From Mediterraneibacter faecis JCM 15917 (GTDB taxonomy: Bacteria; Bacillota; Clostridia; Lachnospirales; Lachnospiraceae): DNA of 64,000 nt. A program made the translations under genes and the position numbers. How positions within the stretch are numbered: the first letter of the stretch is position 1; each line of letters opens with the position of its first letter. The stretch is from contig BBDW01000003.1 in NCBI GenBank assembly GCA_001312505.1, positions 62,001 to 126,000 of the forward strand. Reading direction: 5' to 3'. Below are positions 9,301 through 18,828 of this stretch, in pieces. Under the pieces are notes generated by a model, which was not told the origin of the DNA, did not search any database, and worked only from the letters and a program-made list of their open reading frames with translations.

Positions 9301-9340
9301 GCAAGTAAAATTCGATAAGTAATATCGACATTTTACTTGC
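9301..9340. terminator. Inverted repeat between toxin locus and YkvI-like gene
   Basis: GCAAGTAAAA (9301-9310) pairs with TTTTACTTGC (9331-9340), with an inner CGATA/TATCG pair. It sits at the 3' end of the minus-strand transporter gene and has short T stretches inside the arms on both strands, so it may be a bidirectional terminator. Confidence 0.6.
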
Positions 9341-9351
9341 CTTGTGAAGAA

Positions 9352-10454
9352 TTAAGCCTTCTCTTTTGATTCTTTTACTGCGCGATATATTTTCGAAACG
9401 ATAACGCAGACAGAGAAAACAATACCAAGATAAGAAACAAATTTCATAACGAAATTCATTAATACTCCGAAAGAGCCAAAGTTGGAGAATATAAATGCTC
9501 CAATACAGATAACTGCAACGACAACTTTATACCATTTGCTTGATTCAGGCTGGATATTTGATGCGGCAACCCAGGCCATACCTGTAGCAGTTGTGTAGGT
9601 GGCAAGAACAACAATGATTCCATAAAATGCGTAGAATACATTACCAAGTCTCTGCGCAAGCATAAGGAGAGGAATATCTGCTCCGGCTACGATGGATGCA
9701 TTTAAAATAAATGCGATAAAAATGAAAACCTGAGATAATACAGTGATCGTCTGTCCAAGAACATTTCCGAATACCAGTTCTTTCTGATGGTCGGCACGGG
9801 TTGAAACATTTGCGCTGTAAGCACTCATATTTAATACAACGTATGTGAAGTTTAAAATTGCGCTGAAAATTAGGCTGCTTGACATGGTAAGCCCACTTTT
9901 TGCTTTGATTAATTCATTCCCTGCAGCAAATCCGTCTGTTCCGTGCATGTAGCTGTAGATGCAAATGACAAGAACAGAAAGAATAATGATTGGTGCGATA
10001 TTTCCAAGAATATCAGTCAGTTTTTTCATTCCAAGAAGACTTGTGCCAAGAACAGCAGCAAGCATAATAATGGTTCCTACAGAAACAGGAATATTGAATG
10101 CCTGATGTAGAGAAGAGGCACCACCGGCAATCATACTTCCAACCATGAGGAAGAAGGTAAGAGTATTAAACCATTGAATTCCGGTTCCGATATATTTTCC
10201 GCAATAGTGTTTGTACATCATTTCCATGTTAACCAGTTTATATTTACGGCAATCTCTTGAGACAACCGCAATGCACAGAAGAATTAATGCAGCAGAAATA
10301 ATAAGACCTAAGATGGCTGCAATTCCGTGAGCTGCCCAGAACTGTAATAGCTCAGCACCTGTGGCAAATCCGGCTCCAATTCCAAAAGATACGTAGGAAC
10401 CGGCAAGAATCAGCATTGTTTTAACAGAAAATTGTGTGTTCTTTTTTCGTCCAT
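9352..10454 (-). CDS. YkvI-like membrane transporter (one frame slip near the start)
   Basis: A polytopic protein of 367 residues after repair, with GSYVSFGIGAGFATGAELLQ in the first helix, recalling the broken helix 1 of LeuT-fold transporters; it resembles the Bacillus YkvI family, whose substrate is unknown. As written the frame opens at a Met inside the first helix. The T run at 10442-10447 (A run on the coding strand) has six bases; with seven, translation starts at codon 10454 as MDEKKNTQFSVKTMLILAGS, behind AGAAAGGGA. It diverges from the redoxin gene across a 276-bp spacer full of repeated sites, so the two may share control. Confidence 0.75.
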
Positions 10455-10492
10455 AGTTTTCCCTTTCTCATTTCCCAGAATCCTTACATTTG

Positions 10493-10531
10493 TATAGAAC
10501 AGGTATAAGAAATGTTCTATAAGTAAGAACA
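10493..10531. promoter_or_regulatory. Operator-like half-site cluster in the divergent spacer
   Basis: TATAGAACA (10493-10501) and TGTTCTATA (10513-10521) form an inverted repeat with an 11-bp gap; another AGAACA (10526-10531) follows as a third half-site. This is a candidate binding site for a dimeric regulator between the YkvI-like and redoxin genes. Confidence 0.5.
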
Positions 10532-10548
10532 GTTATATTGTTTAGCTG

Positions 10549-10706
10549 ATTAATAGTTAATATGCTTAAAAAGATAATAAGTCGAATTAATCTTTTTGTC
10601 AATATGAATAATGAAAAAAGAAATAAAAATATATTTTTATAAAATTATATTGATTTTTTGAAAAGAATCATATATATTTTATTTAATTAATAGTTAATGT
10701 GCTTAA
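10549..10706. repeat. 21-bp direct repeat pair in the divergent spacer
   Basis: ATTAATAGTTAATATGCTTA(A) at 10549-10569 recurs at 10686-10706 with one mismatch. The second copy lies just before the redoxin ribosome site. The DNA between the copies is very A/T-rich with no gene. Confidence 0.6.
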
Positions 10707-10730
10707 TAAAAAAGGAGGAGATTTAGCGTA

Positions 10731-11276
10731 ATGAAGCAATATAATGTAGGAGATATTTTTCCGAATCTTCTTATTAGCACGGCGTATAAAGAAGACCGAT
10801 ATGTTTACGATGTCCTTCAAGGTAAGACGATTTTCTGGGTTTTACGTTATATAGGATGTCCAGTGTGCAGATATGATGTGGCACAGATTGCGGCAAACTA
10901 TAACGAATTTCGTGCCCGTAATGCGCAAGTATTTGTAGTAATGCAGAGTGATAAAACCCATATCAGAGAGACAATTGGAGCGGATGAGTTACCGTTTGAT
11001 ATTATTTGTGATAATGATATGAGATTTTATCAGACGCTGATGATTCATCCGGCAGAATCAATGGATGCACTGGCAGGAGCAAGGAAGGATAAACTGCAGA
11101 AAAAGGGTGCATTGGCAGATGAAAATGGATTCATTCACGGAGATTATGAAGGAAATGAGCTACAGCTTCCGGCTATGTTTATCGTGGATGAAGACAGGAA
11201 AATCAGTTATGCACATTATGCAAAGGAACTTGCAGACATGCCAGAAATTGATGAAGTACTAAATTCGTTATCGTAA
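10731..11276 (+). CDS. Redoxin / AhpC-TSA-family thiol protein
   Basis: A 181-residue protein with a thioredoxin-like fold pattern: hydrophobic strand FWVLRYIGCPVCRYDV with a C-x-x-C pair, then VFVVMQSDKTHI and the cis-Pro strand LPAMFIVDEDRKI. It should act as a peroxide- or disulfide-reducing thiol protein. The start at ATG 10731 follows AAGGAGGAG. It sits 33 bp upstream of the flavin-FeS reductase, so the two are probably cotranscribed and may share electrons. It differs from classical AhpC by the CxxC and by an insert around residues 110-140. Confidence 0.8.
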   Translation: MKQYNVGDIFPNLLISTAYKEDRYVYDVLQGKTIFWVLRYIGCPVCRYDVAQIAANYNEFRARNAQVFVVMQSDKTHIRETIGADELPFDIICDNDMRFYQTLMIHPAESMDALAGARKDKLQKKGALADENGFIHGDYEGNELQLPAMFIVDEDRKISYAHYAKELADMPEIDEVLNSLS

Positions 11277-11309
11277 TTTATGTGATTAAAAGCGTAGGAG
11301 GTAATTTGT

Positions 11310-13292
11310 ATGAACCCATATTTTCCACATTTATTTAGTCCTTTAAAAGTAAAGAAAACAGTATTTAAAAACAGAATTTTTGCAGGTCCTACGGGACTGA
11401 AGGAATTGACAGATCATTGGCATCTAGTAACAAAGAATATTGACTATCTGAAAAGAAGAGCCCAGGGTGGAGCTGCATCGGTATGCCTGGGAGACGTTCA
11501 GGTAGATGTGACGGGTGACATTTCATGGAATCCAAAGGTGAGAGCGTGGGATAAGGAGAATGAACCTGGGTTTTATGATATGGCAGGGGGGGCAATCCGC
11601 TCACAGGGAGCACATGCATCTATGGAATTGGTACATGCAGGAATGCACTTTCATGAGGCGGACAGAATCAATTATGGACCAAGTGATATGATTGATGAAT
11701 TTGATCAGGGAGACGGATACGGAATCCGCAGACATAAGATTATTGCAATGCCTCGGGAAATTATCGATCAGGTAGTAGATTCCTACGGAAAAGCTGCATT
11801 ACGTGCAAAACATTGTGGTTTTACATCTGTTTTATTGCATGCAGGGCATGGATGGCTTCCAGCGCAGTTCTTGTCTCCAGTCTTGAATCACAGAGAGGAT
11901 GAGTTTGGCGGAAGTTTGGAAAACAGAGCAAGATTTACGATGATGGTAGTAGATAAGATTCGTGAATACTGCGGTCCGAACTTTATCATTGAAGCAAGAA
12001 TCTCGTGGAAAGAAGGAATGTATGACGGATATCAGTTAGAGGATAGCATCAGATTCTGTGAGATGCTGGAAGAGCACGGTGTAGATATGATACAGGTATC
12101 CTGTGGTTCTCTTCATTTTCATGATTCCACGATTCTGTCTTGTCCAAGCTGGTTTGATGTAGAAGAAGGTCATAATTTGAAAGCAGCAGAAGAGATTAAG
12201 AAACATGTGAAGATTCCAGTTGGAACAGTCGGAGCCGTTACAGATCCGGGACTGGCGGATAAGTGGATTGAAGAAGGAAAAGTAGATTACATTATAATGG
12301 CGCGTGCATTGCTGGCTGATCCAGACTTCCCGAAAAAAGCAATGCATGGAAACGTGGAAGACATTCGACCATGTTTGCGTTGTCTATCCTGTATGACAGG
12401 AGGTTATTTTAATCTGCCAATTCATTGTTCCGTTAATCCGCAGATTGGAAGAGACAGTGATTATAAGTTTGCACCACTTCCTACAGAAAAGAAACGCGTG
12501 TTGATCGCAGGCGGTGGACCGGCTGGAATGGAAGCAGCAATTACAGCATCCAGAAGAGGACATGAGGTGATTCTCTGTGAGAAAGATTCTGCATTGGGGG
12601 GATTACTTCAGGTTGTAGAAAAGGAATCCTTTAAAAAGCGAATCGGTATGTATAAAGAATATTTAGAGTATGAACTTGGAAAGAGTGCGGTGGATATCAG
12701 ATTAAATACGGTTGTTACACCGGAACTTGTAAAAGAGCTTCGCCCGGATGTATTGATCGCTGCAGTAGGAGGACATCCGATTATTCCGCCAATCAAAGGC
12801 ATCGAGAAGGCAGTTCAGATTGTAGATTACTATAGAGATGAGTCTGAAGTGGGTGAAAACGTATTAGTACTTGGAGGCGGATTTGCCGGAGTAGAGTGTG
12901 CAATTGGTTTAGCACTGGCTGGTAAGAAATCAACAATCATTGAAATGTCTGATGCGCTCGCATCAGGTCCGAATACGCCGTACCCTGGAACAGGAGCAAT
13001 GCAGATTGATGCTCTTTGGACGAACGTAAAGAAAAATAACGTTCAGGTAATGTTAAACACAAAATGTGTTGAAATTACAGATGAGGGAATGATTTGTGAA
13101 GATAAGGATGGAAATCGCATTGAATTGAAAGCAGACAAGGTGATTGCAGCCACAGGGATTGCTCCAAATGAAGCAACGGTAGATGAACTGCGCGAAACAG
13201 TGATTGATTTCGAATGGATTGGAGATTGCAATCAGCCAGGATTGATCCGTACTGCGGTCAGAGACGGATATGATGCAGCATTAAATCTATAA
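11310..13292 (+). CDS. NADH:flavin oxidoreductase, 2-enoate/2,4-dienoyl-CoA reductase family (BaiCD/BaiH-like)
   Basis: A 660-residue three-part enzyme. Residues 1-350 form an old-yellow-enzyme FMN barrel (HAGHGWLPAQFLSP, FGGSLENRARF). A Cys cluster CLRCLSC with a fourth Cys in CSVNP holds a 4Fe-4S centre. The C-terminal part binds FAD and NAD (GGGPAGMEAA and VLGGGFAGVECA). Such enzymes reduce activated C=C bonds in enoates, bile-acid CoA intermediates or plant phenolics. RBS AGGAGG precedes ATG 11310. A seven-G run at 11586-11592 encodes an extra Gly in AGGAIR and is probably inflated. Substrate is not assignable; neighbours are a redoxin and a C-S lyase. Confidence 0.9.
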   Translation: MNPYFPHLFSPLKVKKTVFKNRIFAGPTGLKELTDHWHLVTKNIDYLKRRAQGGAASVCLGDVQVDVTGDISWNPKVRAWDKENEPGFYDMAGGAIRSQGAHASMELVHAGMHFHEADRINYGPSDMIDEFDQGDGYGIRRHKIIAMPREIIDQVVDSYGKAALRAKHCGFTSVLLHAGHGWLPAQFLSPVLNHREDEFGGSLENRARFTMMVVDKIREYCGPNFIIEARISWKEGMYDGYQLEDSIRFCEMLEEHGVDMIQVSCGSLHFHDSTILSCPSWFDVEEGHNLKAAEEIKKHVKIPVGTVGAVTDPGLADKWIEEGKVDYIIMARALLADPDFPKKAMHGNVEDIRPCLRCLSCMTGGYFNLPIHCSVNPQIGRDSDYKFAPLPTEKKRVLIAGGGPAGMEAAITASRRGHEVILCEKDSALGGLLQVVEKESFKKRIGMYKEYLEYELGKSAVDIRLNTVVTPELVKELRPDVLIAAVGGHPIIPPIKGIEKAVQIVDYYRDESEVGENVLVLGGGFAGVECAIGLALAGKKSTIIEMSDALASGPNTPYPGTGAMQIDALWTNVKKNNVQVMLNTKCVEITDEGMICEDKDGNRIELKADKVIAATGIAPNEATVDELRETVIDFEWIGDCNQPGLIRTAVRDGYDAALNL

Positions 13293-13312
13293 GACAGTGA
13301 GGAATAGACTTT

Positions 13313-14509
13313 ATGAAGTATGATTTTGATAAAGTGATTGATCGAAAGGGAACGCTGAGTTATAAATGGGAAACCGGTAATATCAGTTATCCGAAAAATC
13401 CGGATGCGTTACCTTTTTGGATTGCGGACATGGATTTTCCATGCCCGCAGCCTATAGTGGATGCCATTCAAAAGAGGGCTGCGCATCCGGTTTATGGTTA
13501 TAGCAAAGTTGCTGACGATGCGGCAGAACTGATTGCAGCATGGGAGAAGAAAAGAAATGGCTGGGATGCAAAGCCGGAATGGGTTGAATTTACAAATGGA
13601 ATCGTTCCTGCATTGAGTGTTATGGCAGAAGCTTTCACAGAGCCGGGAGATGGAATTATCATTCAGCCACCGGTTTATTATCCTTTTAGAGAGACAATTA
13701 TAAATAATGGAAGAAAAGTTGTGGAGAACAAACTGGTCTATGACGGGGGGGAATGTTGGAAAATTAACTTTGAAGAACTGGAAGAGCTGGCAAAAATGCC
13801 GGAGAATAAAGTGCTGTTTCTCTGTCATCCTCTGAATCCGGTTTCAAGAGTTTTAAGTAGAGCGGAACTGGAAAGAATCGCAGATATCTGTCTAAGAAAT
13901 AATGTTCTCATCGTTGTGGATGAAATTCATTCAGATCTGATTTATAAACATTGTAAGTTTACATCGATCGCAGGGCTTAATAAAGAGGTAGAACAGATCT
14001 GCGCAGTTGCAACTTCTCCGTCGAAGACTTTTAATGTTGCCGGTTTGCAAATGTCAGCGATTTTTATACCGAATGAAGATTTGAGAAGAAAAGTCGGTGA
14101 AGTAATCGATAAACGTGTTCTCTATATTGCGCCACTTTTTGGTGCAGTAGGGTTCGAAGCAGCTTATAAGTATAAAGAATGCGAGGATTATCTGGAGCAA
14201 TTGATTGATTATTTATGGGACAATTACCTGTTTCTGGATGATTATTTGAAGAAATATATGCCAAAGATAAAATGTCAGAAACCGGATGCAACCTATCTCC
14301 TTTGGTTGGATTGCAAAGAACTAGGTCTTTCTGAGCAGGAATTGGAAGAATTCTTCCTGGAAGAAGCCGGAATCGCATTAGATGTTGGGAAAGATTTTGG
14401 CGGAGAAGGGGGGGCAGGATATATGAGAATTAATATCGGATGCCCAAGAGTAACGCTGGAAAAAGGTCTGAAACTTTTGAAGAGAGCCTATGATAAGAAA
14501 GGTTATTAA
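13313..14509 (+). CDS. MalY/PatB-type pyridoxal-phosphate C-S lyase / aminotransferase
   Basis: This 398-residue fold-type I PLP enzyme has PFWIADMDFPCPQPI at the N-terminus, GYSK, the aspartate-containing VVDEIHSDLIY, and the PLP lysine in SPSKTFNVAGLQ. MalY/PatB proteins are typically cystathionine beta-lyases. It follows the flavin reductase by 20 bp and is likely in the same operon. Seven-G runs at 13745-13751 and 14408-14414 each add one Gly (YDGGE, EGGAGY) to segments where relatives carry a single Gly. Frame is intact. Confidence 0.88.
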   Translation: MKYDFDKVIDRKGTLSYKWETGNISYPKNPDALPFWIADMDFPCPQPIVDAIQKRAAHPVYGYSKVADDAAELIAAWEKKRNGWDAKPEWVEFTNGIVPALSVMAEAFTEPGDGIIIQPPVYYPFRETIINNGRKVVENKLVYDGGECWKINFEELEELAKMPENKVLFLCHPLNPVSRVLSRAELERIADICLRNNVLIVVDEIHSDLIYKHCKFTSIAGLNKEVEQICAVATSPSKTFNVAGLQMSAIFIPNEDLRRKVGEVIDKRVLYIAPLFGAVGFEAAYKYKECEDYLEQLIDYLWDNYLFLDDYLKKYMPKIKCQKPDATYLLWLDCKELGLSEQELEEFFLEEAGIALDVGKDFGGEGGAGYMRINIGCPRVTLEKGLKLLKRAYDKKGY

Positions 14510-14543
14510 ACATCATAATTAAGTATCATAATAGTTAAACTGG

Positions 14544-14573
14544 TTTACAAATGAAAAACAGAGATGTTATAAT
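14544..14573 (+). promoter_or_regulatory. Promoter of the MarR-family gene
   Basis: TTTACA (14544-14549), an 18-bp spacer and TATAAT (14568-14573). TAAACTGG occurs at the -35 region (about 14536) and again near 14599, close to the start codon, and may be autoregulatory half-sites. Confidence 0.65.
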
Positions 14574-14614
14574 AAAAAGGTTCTATTGAAATCAATGTAA
14601 ACTGGAGAAATGTT

Positions 14615-15109
14615 ATGAATAAAAGAAGTGAAAGACTAGACGAATTATTGGATGTGTTTGATAAAGGCTATAGCTTATGTGCACAATATGATGAAATACC
14701 GCATCAATATGGAGAAGAGGTACTCTATCAGTCAGAAATGCATTTCCTGCAGGCGGTTGGAAATACAGGAGACATAACAATAACCACAATCTCGCAGCAG
14801 TTAGGGAAAACCACAAGCGCATGTTCTCAGATGGTACGAAAATTAAAAAAGAAAAACCTGATTGAACAACGGAGAAATGAGAAGAATAACAGAGAATATT
14901 ATTTGAATTTAACGCCGAAGGGAAAAGAAATTTATCTTGCGCATGAAAAGCTGGATCACAAATGTATTCAGAGAACAAAAGAAGTGCTGGACGAATTTAA
15001 TGATGAAGAACTTGAAATTTATATCAGAATACAAAAGCAATTAAATGAAACATTTCAAAAAGATGTACAGGAGAATGGAGCACTGGTAACACTGAAAGCT
15101 GTAAATTAA
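14615..15109 (+). CDS. MarR-family transcriptional regulator
   Basis: A 164-residue winged-helix protein: helix-turn-helix in ITTISQQLGKTTSACSQMVR (about residues 53-72), wing in RNEKNNREYYLNLT, and a C-terminal dimerisation helix. It has its own promoter and follows the redoxin/reductase/lyase genes, so it plausibly controls them or itself in response to a phenolic or oxidised ligand; this is inference. Start ATG 14615 follows CTGGAGAAA. Length is normal for MarR. Confidence 0.88.
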   Translation: MNKRSERLDELLDVFDKGYSLCAQYDEIPHQYGEEVLYQSEMHFLQAVGNTGDITITTISQQLGKTTSACSQMVRKLKKKNLIEQRRNEKNNREYYLNLTPKGKEIYLAHEKLDHKCIQRTKEVLDEFNDEELEIYIRIQKQLNETFQKDVQENGALVTLKAVN

Positions 15110-15118
15110 ATTGTGAAT

Positions 15119-15168
15119 AAAAGGAAAGCGGAACGCGATTGGCAAGATCACGTTTCGCTTTCTTTTAT
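15119..15168 (+). terminator. Terminator after marR gene
   Basis: AAAGGAAAGCGGAACG pairs with CGTTTCGCTTTCTTTT around a short loop, followed by T-rich sequence. Confidence 0.85.
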
Positions 15169-15198
15169 TTATGGACTCACAGACTAAAGTCCATAAAT
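15167..15198. repeat. 11-bp inverted repeat
   Basis: ATTTATGGACT (15167-15177) is exactly complementary to AGTCCATAAAT (15188-15198), with a 10-bp gap. It lies between two terminator-like hairpins. Confidence 0.6.
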
Positions 15199-15202
15199 GA
15201 TG

Positions 15203-15242
15203 AAAATCGAGAGTGTATTGAAAAATACATTCTCGATTTTCG
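15203..15242. terminator. Second terminator-like hairpin
   Basis: AAAATCGAGAGTGTATT (15203-15219) pairs with AATACATTCTCGATTTT (15224-15240) with one mismatch; T and A tracts flank both ends. Confidence 0.7.
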
Positions 15243-15334
15243 TATATAGATTAATGTAGAAAATCATGATAAGATAGAAAGACAAAGAAGTATTAGCAGA
15301 ATCAGCAGCATAGAAAAATGGAGGTGTTGGAAGT

Positions 15335-16926
15335 ATGGGTAGCTATCTGAATCCAGGAAGTGATCTTTTCGAAATGGCTTTGAGATCACAGATATTTGTT
15401 GATAAAAGCGGACTGATAGAGAAAACAAATCGCTGTGTACGAACATTACAGAGATATATTTGCGTGAGCAGACCAAGAAGATATGGAAAATCTATGGGTG
15501 TTGATATGCTTGCAGCTTATTATGATAGAAGTGTAGATACAAAGAATCTATTTCAAGAACTAAAAATCAGCAGCACAGAAGAATATGAAAAACATTTAAA
15601 CCAGTACGATGTTTTGAAAATAAATATGCAGGAATTTCTCAGTGCAACAGAAAATATAGATCAGATGTTTCGTATGTTGAATGAGTATCTAATATTTGAT
15701 TTGAAAGAACAGTATGGTCAGGTACGATTCCGTGACGAAAGCAATCTGGTTCAGGTAATGAAAGATATTTATAGTTATACAAGACATCCTTTTGTAATAT
15801 TAATTGATGAGTGGGACTGTCTGTTTCGAGAATATCAGCAAGACCAGGAAGCACAAAAGAAATATTTGGATTTTTTGAGATTCTGGCTGAAGGATAAAGA
15901 ATATGTAGCGTTGGCTTATATGACGGGAATTCTTCCGATAAAAAATACGGTTCTCATTCAGCACTCAATATGTTCACAGAATATTCTATGACCGATCCGG
16001 GAGAACTGGCAGAGTATTTTGGATTTACAGAATCAGAAGTTGAAAATTTATGTGAAGAATATGAAATGAACTTTGAAGAAGCAAGTGCGTGGTACAATGG
16101 ATATCATTTGATTTCACATGAAGAGGGAGTACGAAGAGTACATTCTATGTATAGTCCGAAATCTGTAGTAGAAGCAATGCAAAAGCGAAAATTCGGAACA
16201 TATTGGAATCAGACAGAGACATACGAAGCTCTCAAAGTTTACATTCAGATGAATATGGACGGGCTAAAAGATACCATTATTGAAATGCTTGCAGGAGAAA
16301 GCGCACGCATCAATACAGGAACATTCAGTAATGATATGACAACATTTGCAACAAAAGATGATGTATTGACATTGTTGGTACACTTGGGATATCTGACCTA
16401 TGATAATGAGAAAGAAACCGTTGAAATTCCAAATAGAGAAGTGTCTCAGGAATACGTAAATGCAATCAGTACAATGGATTGGACAGAAGTAATTCAGTCA
16501 ATAAATGCTTCTAGAAAATTGTTGGAAGCATTGTGGAATATGGATAGTGAAAAGGTTGCAAATGGAATTGAACAGGCTCATAAAGAGATTTCAATATTGG
16601 AGTACAATGATGAGAACTCATTAAGCTGTGCAGTTAATCTGGCATTTTACTTTGCAAGAGAATATTATACCATTATTAGAGAAATGCCAGGCGGTAGAGG
16701 ATTTGCGGATATTTGTATGATACCAAGAAAAATTCATCTCGATAAACCAGCTGTTATGATTGAATTGAAGTGGGATAAAAGTGCAGAAGGTGCGATACAG
16801 CAGATGAAAAATAAAGAATATATAGATGCACTGAAAGACTACCAGGGAGATTTACTTTTGGTGGGTATCAATTACGATAAAAAGACAAAAAAACATAGCT
16901 GTATTATCGAAAAATGGAATCTTTAA
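15335..16926 (+). CDS. AAA-ATPase-like protein with PD-(D/E)XK nuclease-like C-terminus (one frame slip)
   Basis: After repair, 530 residues. The N-terminal AAA-ATPase-like domain has PRRYGKSMG as Walker A variant and VILIDEWDCL as Walker B; the C-terminal domain ends with GRGFADICMIP and VMIELKWDKSAEGAIQQM, the D...ExK pattern of PD-(D/E)XK nucleases (DUF1703 type). Such pairs are abundant, often multicopy, in gut Firmicutes and Bacteroidetes; their function is unknown. The A run at 15940-15945 has six bases; seven restore LPIKKYGSHSALNMFTEYSM. Start ATG 15335 follows GGAGGTG. It could be genuinely decayed, but both halves look conserved. Confidence 0.8.
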
Positions 16927-16967
16927 TACGGTGATTTACTAGAAAGGCGGAAAGGACAACAACCAAC

Positions 16968-17741
16968 ATGTTATACGATGAAATCATAAAGATAGTGACA
17001 CTGGCAGGGGGGGAACTGATGCTTCAGGCACAGGACGAGGAACTGACAGTTTTTGATAAAGAAGGAACTGCAAACTTTGTGACAAAGCATGACAAGGAGA
17101 TTCAGTTTTATCTGATTCAGAACCTGCGTCAGCTTATACCGGAAGCGACATTCCTTGCAGAGGAAGACGGGATGCAGCAGGAACTTGGAGATGGCTATTG
17201 TTTCATCATAGATCCGATTGACGGAACAACGAACTTCATCTTTGATTACAAGCACAGTTGTATTTCAGTCGGATTGACAAAGTATGGAAGAATGCTGTTT
17301 GGATGTGTTTACAACCCTTACACAAGAGAAATGTATTCCGCTGTGAAAGGCGAAGGAGCGAAGCTGAACGGAAAAGAGATTCACTGTTCGGATAAAGGAC
17401 TTGCAGACAATCTGGTTGCATTCGGAACTGCACGCTATCAGACAGAAGATACTGACAGAATCTTTGAACACGCGAAGAAACTGTATCTGAACAGTCTCGG
17501 GATTCGTGCAGGTGGTTCAGCAGCACTTGATATCTGCCGCGTGGCGTCCGGCACAAATGGAGTCTATCTTGAACTGATGCTGTATCCATGGGATTATGCG
17601 GCAGCGTCTTTGATTGTGATGGAAGCAGGAGGATTTATCTCAACGGCAGAGGGCGGAATGATCACGTTGGATCAGCCGTGTTCCATCCTGGCAGCAGGAC
17701 GGCAGTGCTGGAAGGAAGCAAGTCAGCTGTTGAGTGAATGA
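16968..17741 (+). CDS. Inositol monophosphatase-family phosphatase
   Basis: This 257-residue enzyme has the family metal and phosphate motifs: LAEEDG near residue 65, IDPIDGTTNF near residue 83, and WDYAAASLIVMEAGG near residue 205. These are lithium-sensitive magnesium phosphatases acting on inositol phosphate, sugar bisphosphates or nucleotide bisphosphates. It lies directly before an RpiR regulator and a PTS locus, hinting at sugar-phosphate hydrolysis. A seven-G run at 17007-17013 gives LAGGELML where LAGELML is expected. Start ATG 16968. Confidence 0.9.
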   Translation: MLYDEIIKIVTLAGGELMLQAQDEELTVFDKEGTANFVTKHDKEIQFYLIQNLRQLIPEATFLAEEDGMQQELGDGYCFIIDPIDGTTNFIFDYKHSCISVGLTKYGRMLFGCVYNPYTREMYSAVKGEGAKLNGKEIHCSDKGLADNLVAFGTARYQTEDTDRIFEHAKKLYLNSLGIRAGGSAALDICRVASGTNGVYLELMLYPWDYAAASLIVMEAGGFISTAEGGMITLDQPCSILAAGRQCWKEASQLLSE

Positions 17742-17786
17742 TCAGAAGAATGGAATAGAGAAAAAATAGAAGGGGACTGAATTCAT

Positions 17787-18563
17787 ATGTTTACGCATGA
17801 GATGATAAAATCTTTTAATCAGTTGGAGATGGATGTATATAATTACATTGTCAGCAATGAAGAGAAAGTAGTATATATGAAAGTACGTGAACTGGCAGAG
17901 GAGGTTCATGTTTCGACAACAACGATCCTTCGCTTTTGTAAAAAGGTAGGATGCGAGGGATATTCTGAATTCCGTTTGAAATTAAAACAGGAAGTCAACA
18001 GCAAAGAACAGAAGAAAATCAATATGGATCTTACTGCGGTTAAAGATTTCTTTGAGAGGGTGCAGACACAGGCATTTGCTGAGAATATCCAGGAAGCTGT
18101 GAAGTTGCTTACAAAGGCATCGTCAATTATATTTGTAGGTGTGGGGGGGAATTCTTCTATTATAGGAAAGTATGGGGCAAGATATTTTAATAATGTAGGT
18201 TGGTTTTCTTTTGCAATTGATGATCCATTTACTCCGGTATTTCGCGGAAAAGGTGAGAGGACAGCTACAATCGCATTGTCTGTATCAGGAGAGACGGAAC
18301 AGACACTGATGTTGGCAGAAAAGTTGAAAAGAAGAGGGAGCAGCCTGATATCTATTACAAATAAGGCAAACTGTTCTTTGGCGAAGATGAGTGACTGCAA
18401 TATAAATTATTATGTTTCAGAGTATAAAAAAGACGAAAATTATGATCTGACATCCCAAATGGCAGTCGTTTTTATTTTGGAATTAATCGGAAGAGAATTG
18501 GAGGGCGTCCATAATGATACAGATGATCTGTTTCAAAATGATATGGAAGACTTATTTCATTAA
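17787..18563 (+). CDS. RpiR-family transcriptional regulator
   Basis: 258 residues: an N-terminal HTH (KVRELAEEVHVSTTTILRFC, residues about 31-50) and a C-terminal SIS sugar-phosphate-binding domain (IIFVGVG...SSIIGKYGARYF). The SIS phosphate loop normally reads G-x-G-x-S; here a seven-G run at 18143-18149 makes GVGGNSS, probably inflated from GVGNSS. It is followed by a terminator and then the PTS operon, which it likely controls. Confidence 0.88.
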   Translation: MFTHEMIKSFNQLEMDVYNYIVSNEEKVVYMKVRELAEEVHVSTTTILRFCKKVGCEGYSEFRLKLKQEVNSKEQKKINMDLTAVKDFFERVQTQAFAENIQEAVKLLTKASSIIFVGVGGNSSIIGKYGARYFNNVGWFSFAIDDPFTPVFRGKGERTATIALSVSGETEQTLMLAEKLKRRGSSLISITNKANCSLAKMSDCNINYYVSEYKKDENYDLTSQMAVVFILELIGRELEGVHNDTDDLFQNDMEDLFH

Positions 18564-18660
18564 GGTTGTAGAATGTAATGGTACGAATAGTAACCAGATA
18601 AGTAACAAAAAAAACAGGATACACGAAAAAGTATCATAATATACAAAAAAGGAAAATGAA

Positions 18661-18704
18661 AACAGTGCATTTTACACAATAAAGTAGAATGCCCTGTTTT
18701 TTTT
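18661..18704 (+). terminator. Terminator between rpiR and PTS genes
   Basis: AACAGTGCATTTTAC (18661-18675) pairs with GTAGAATGCCCTGTT (18684-18698), followed by a T tract. Confidence 0.85.
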
Positions 18705-18755
18705 ATGTAACAAATTCCGTCTATATGGAACGGAAACCAGAAACAGGAAAAAGTA

Positions 18756-18784
18756 CTGACAAAATGGAAAATGCCTGTTATACT
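18756..18784 (+). promoter_or_regulatory. Promoter of the cellobiose-type PTS operon
   Basis: CTGACA (18756-18761), 17-bp spacer, TATACT (18779-18784), 45 bp upstream of the IIB start. Confidence 0.7.
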
Positions 18785-18828
18785 AGCACCATCAAAACAA
18801 ACGAGAAAAAATTAGGGAGGAAACAATC

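Noticed and set aside
11310..13292. Bile-acid 7-dehydroxylation (bai) operon
   Set aside because: Only the BaiCD/BaiH-like reductase family is present; no other bai genes are near, and the family is broad.
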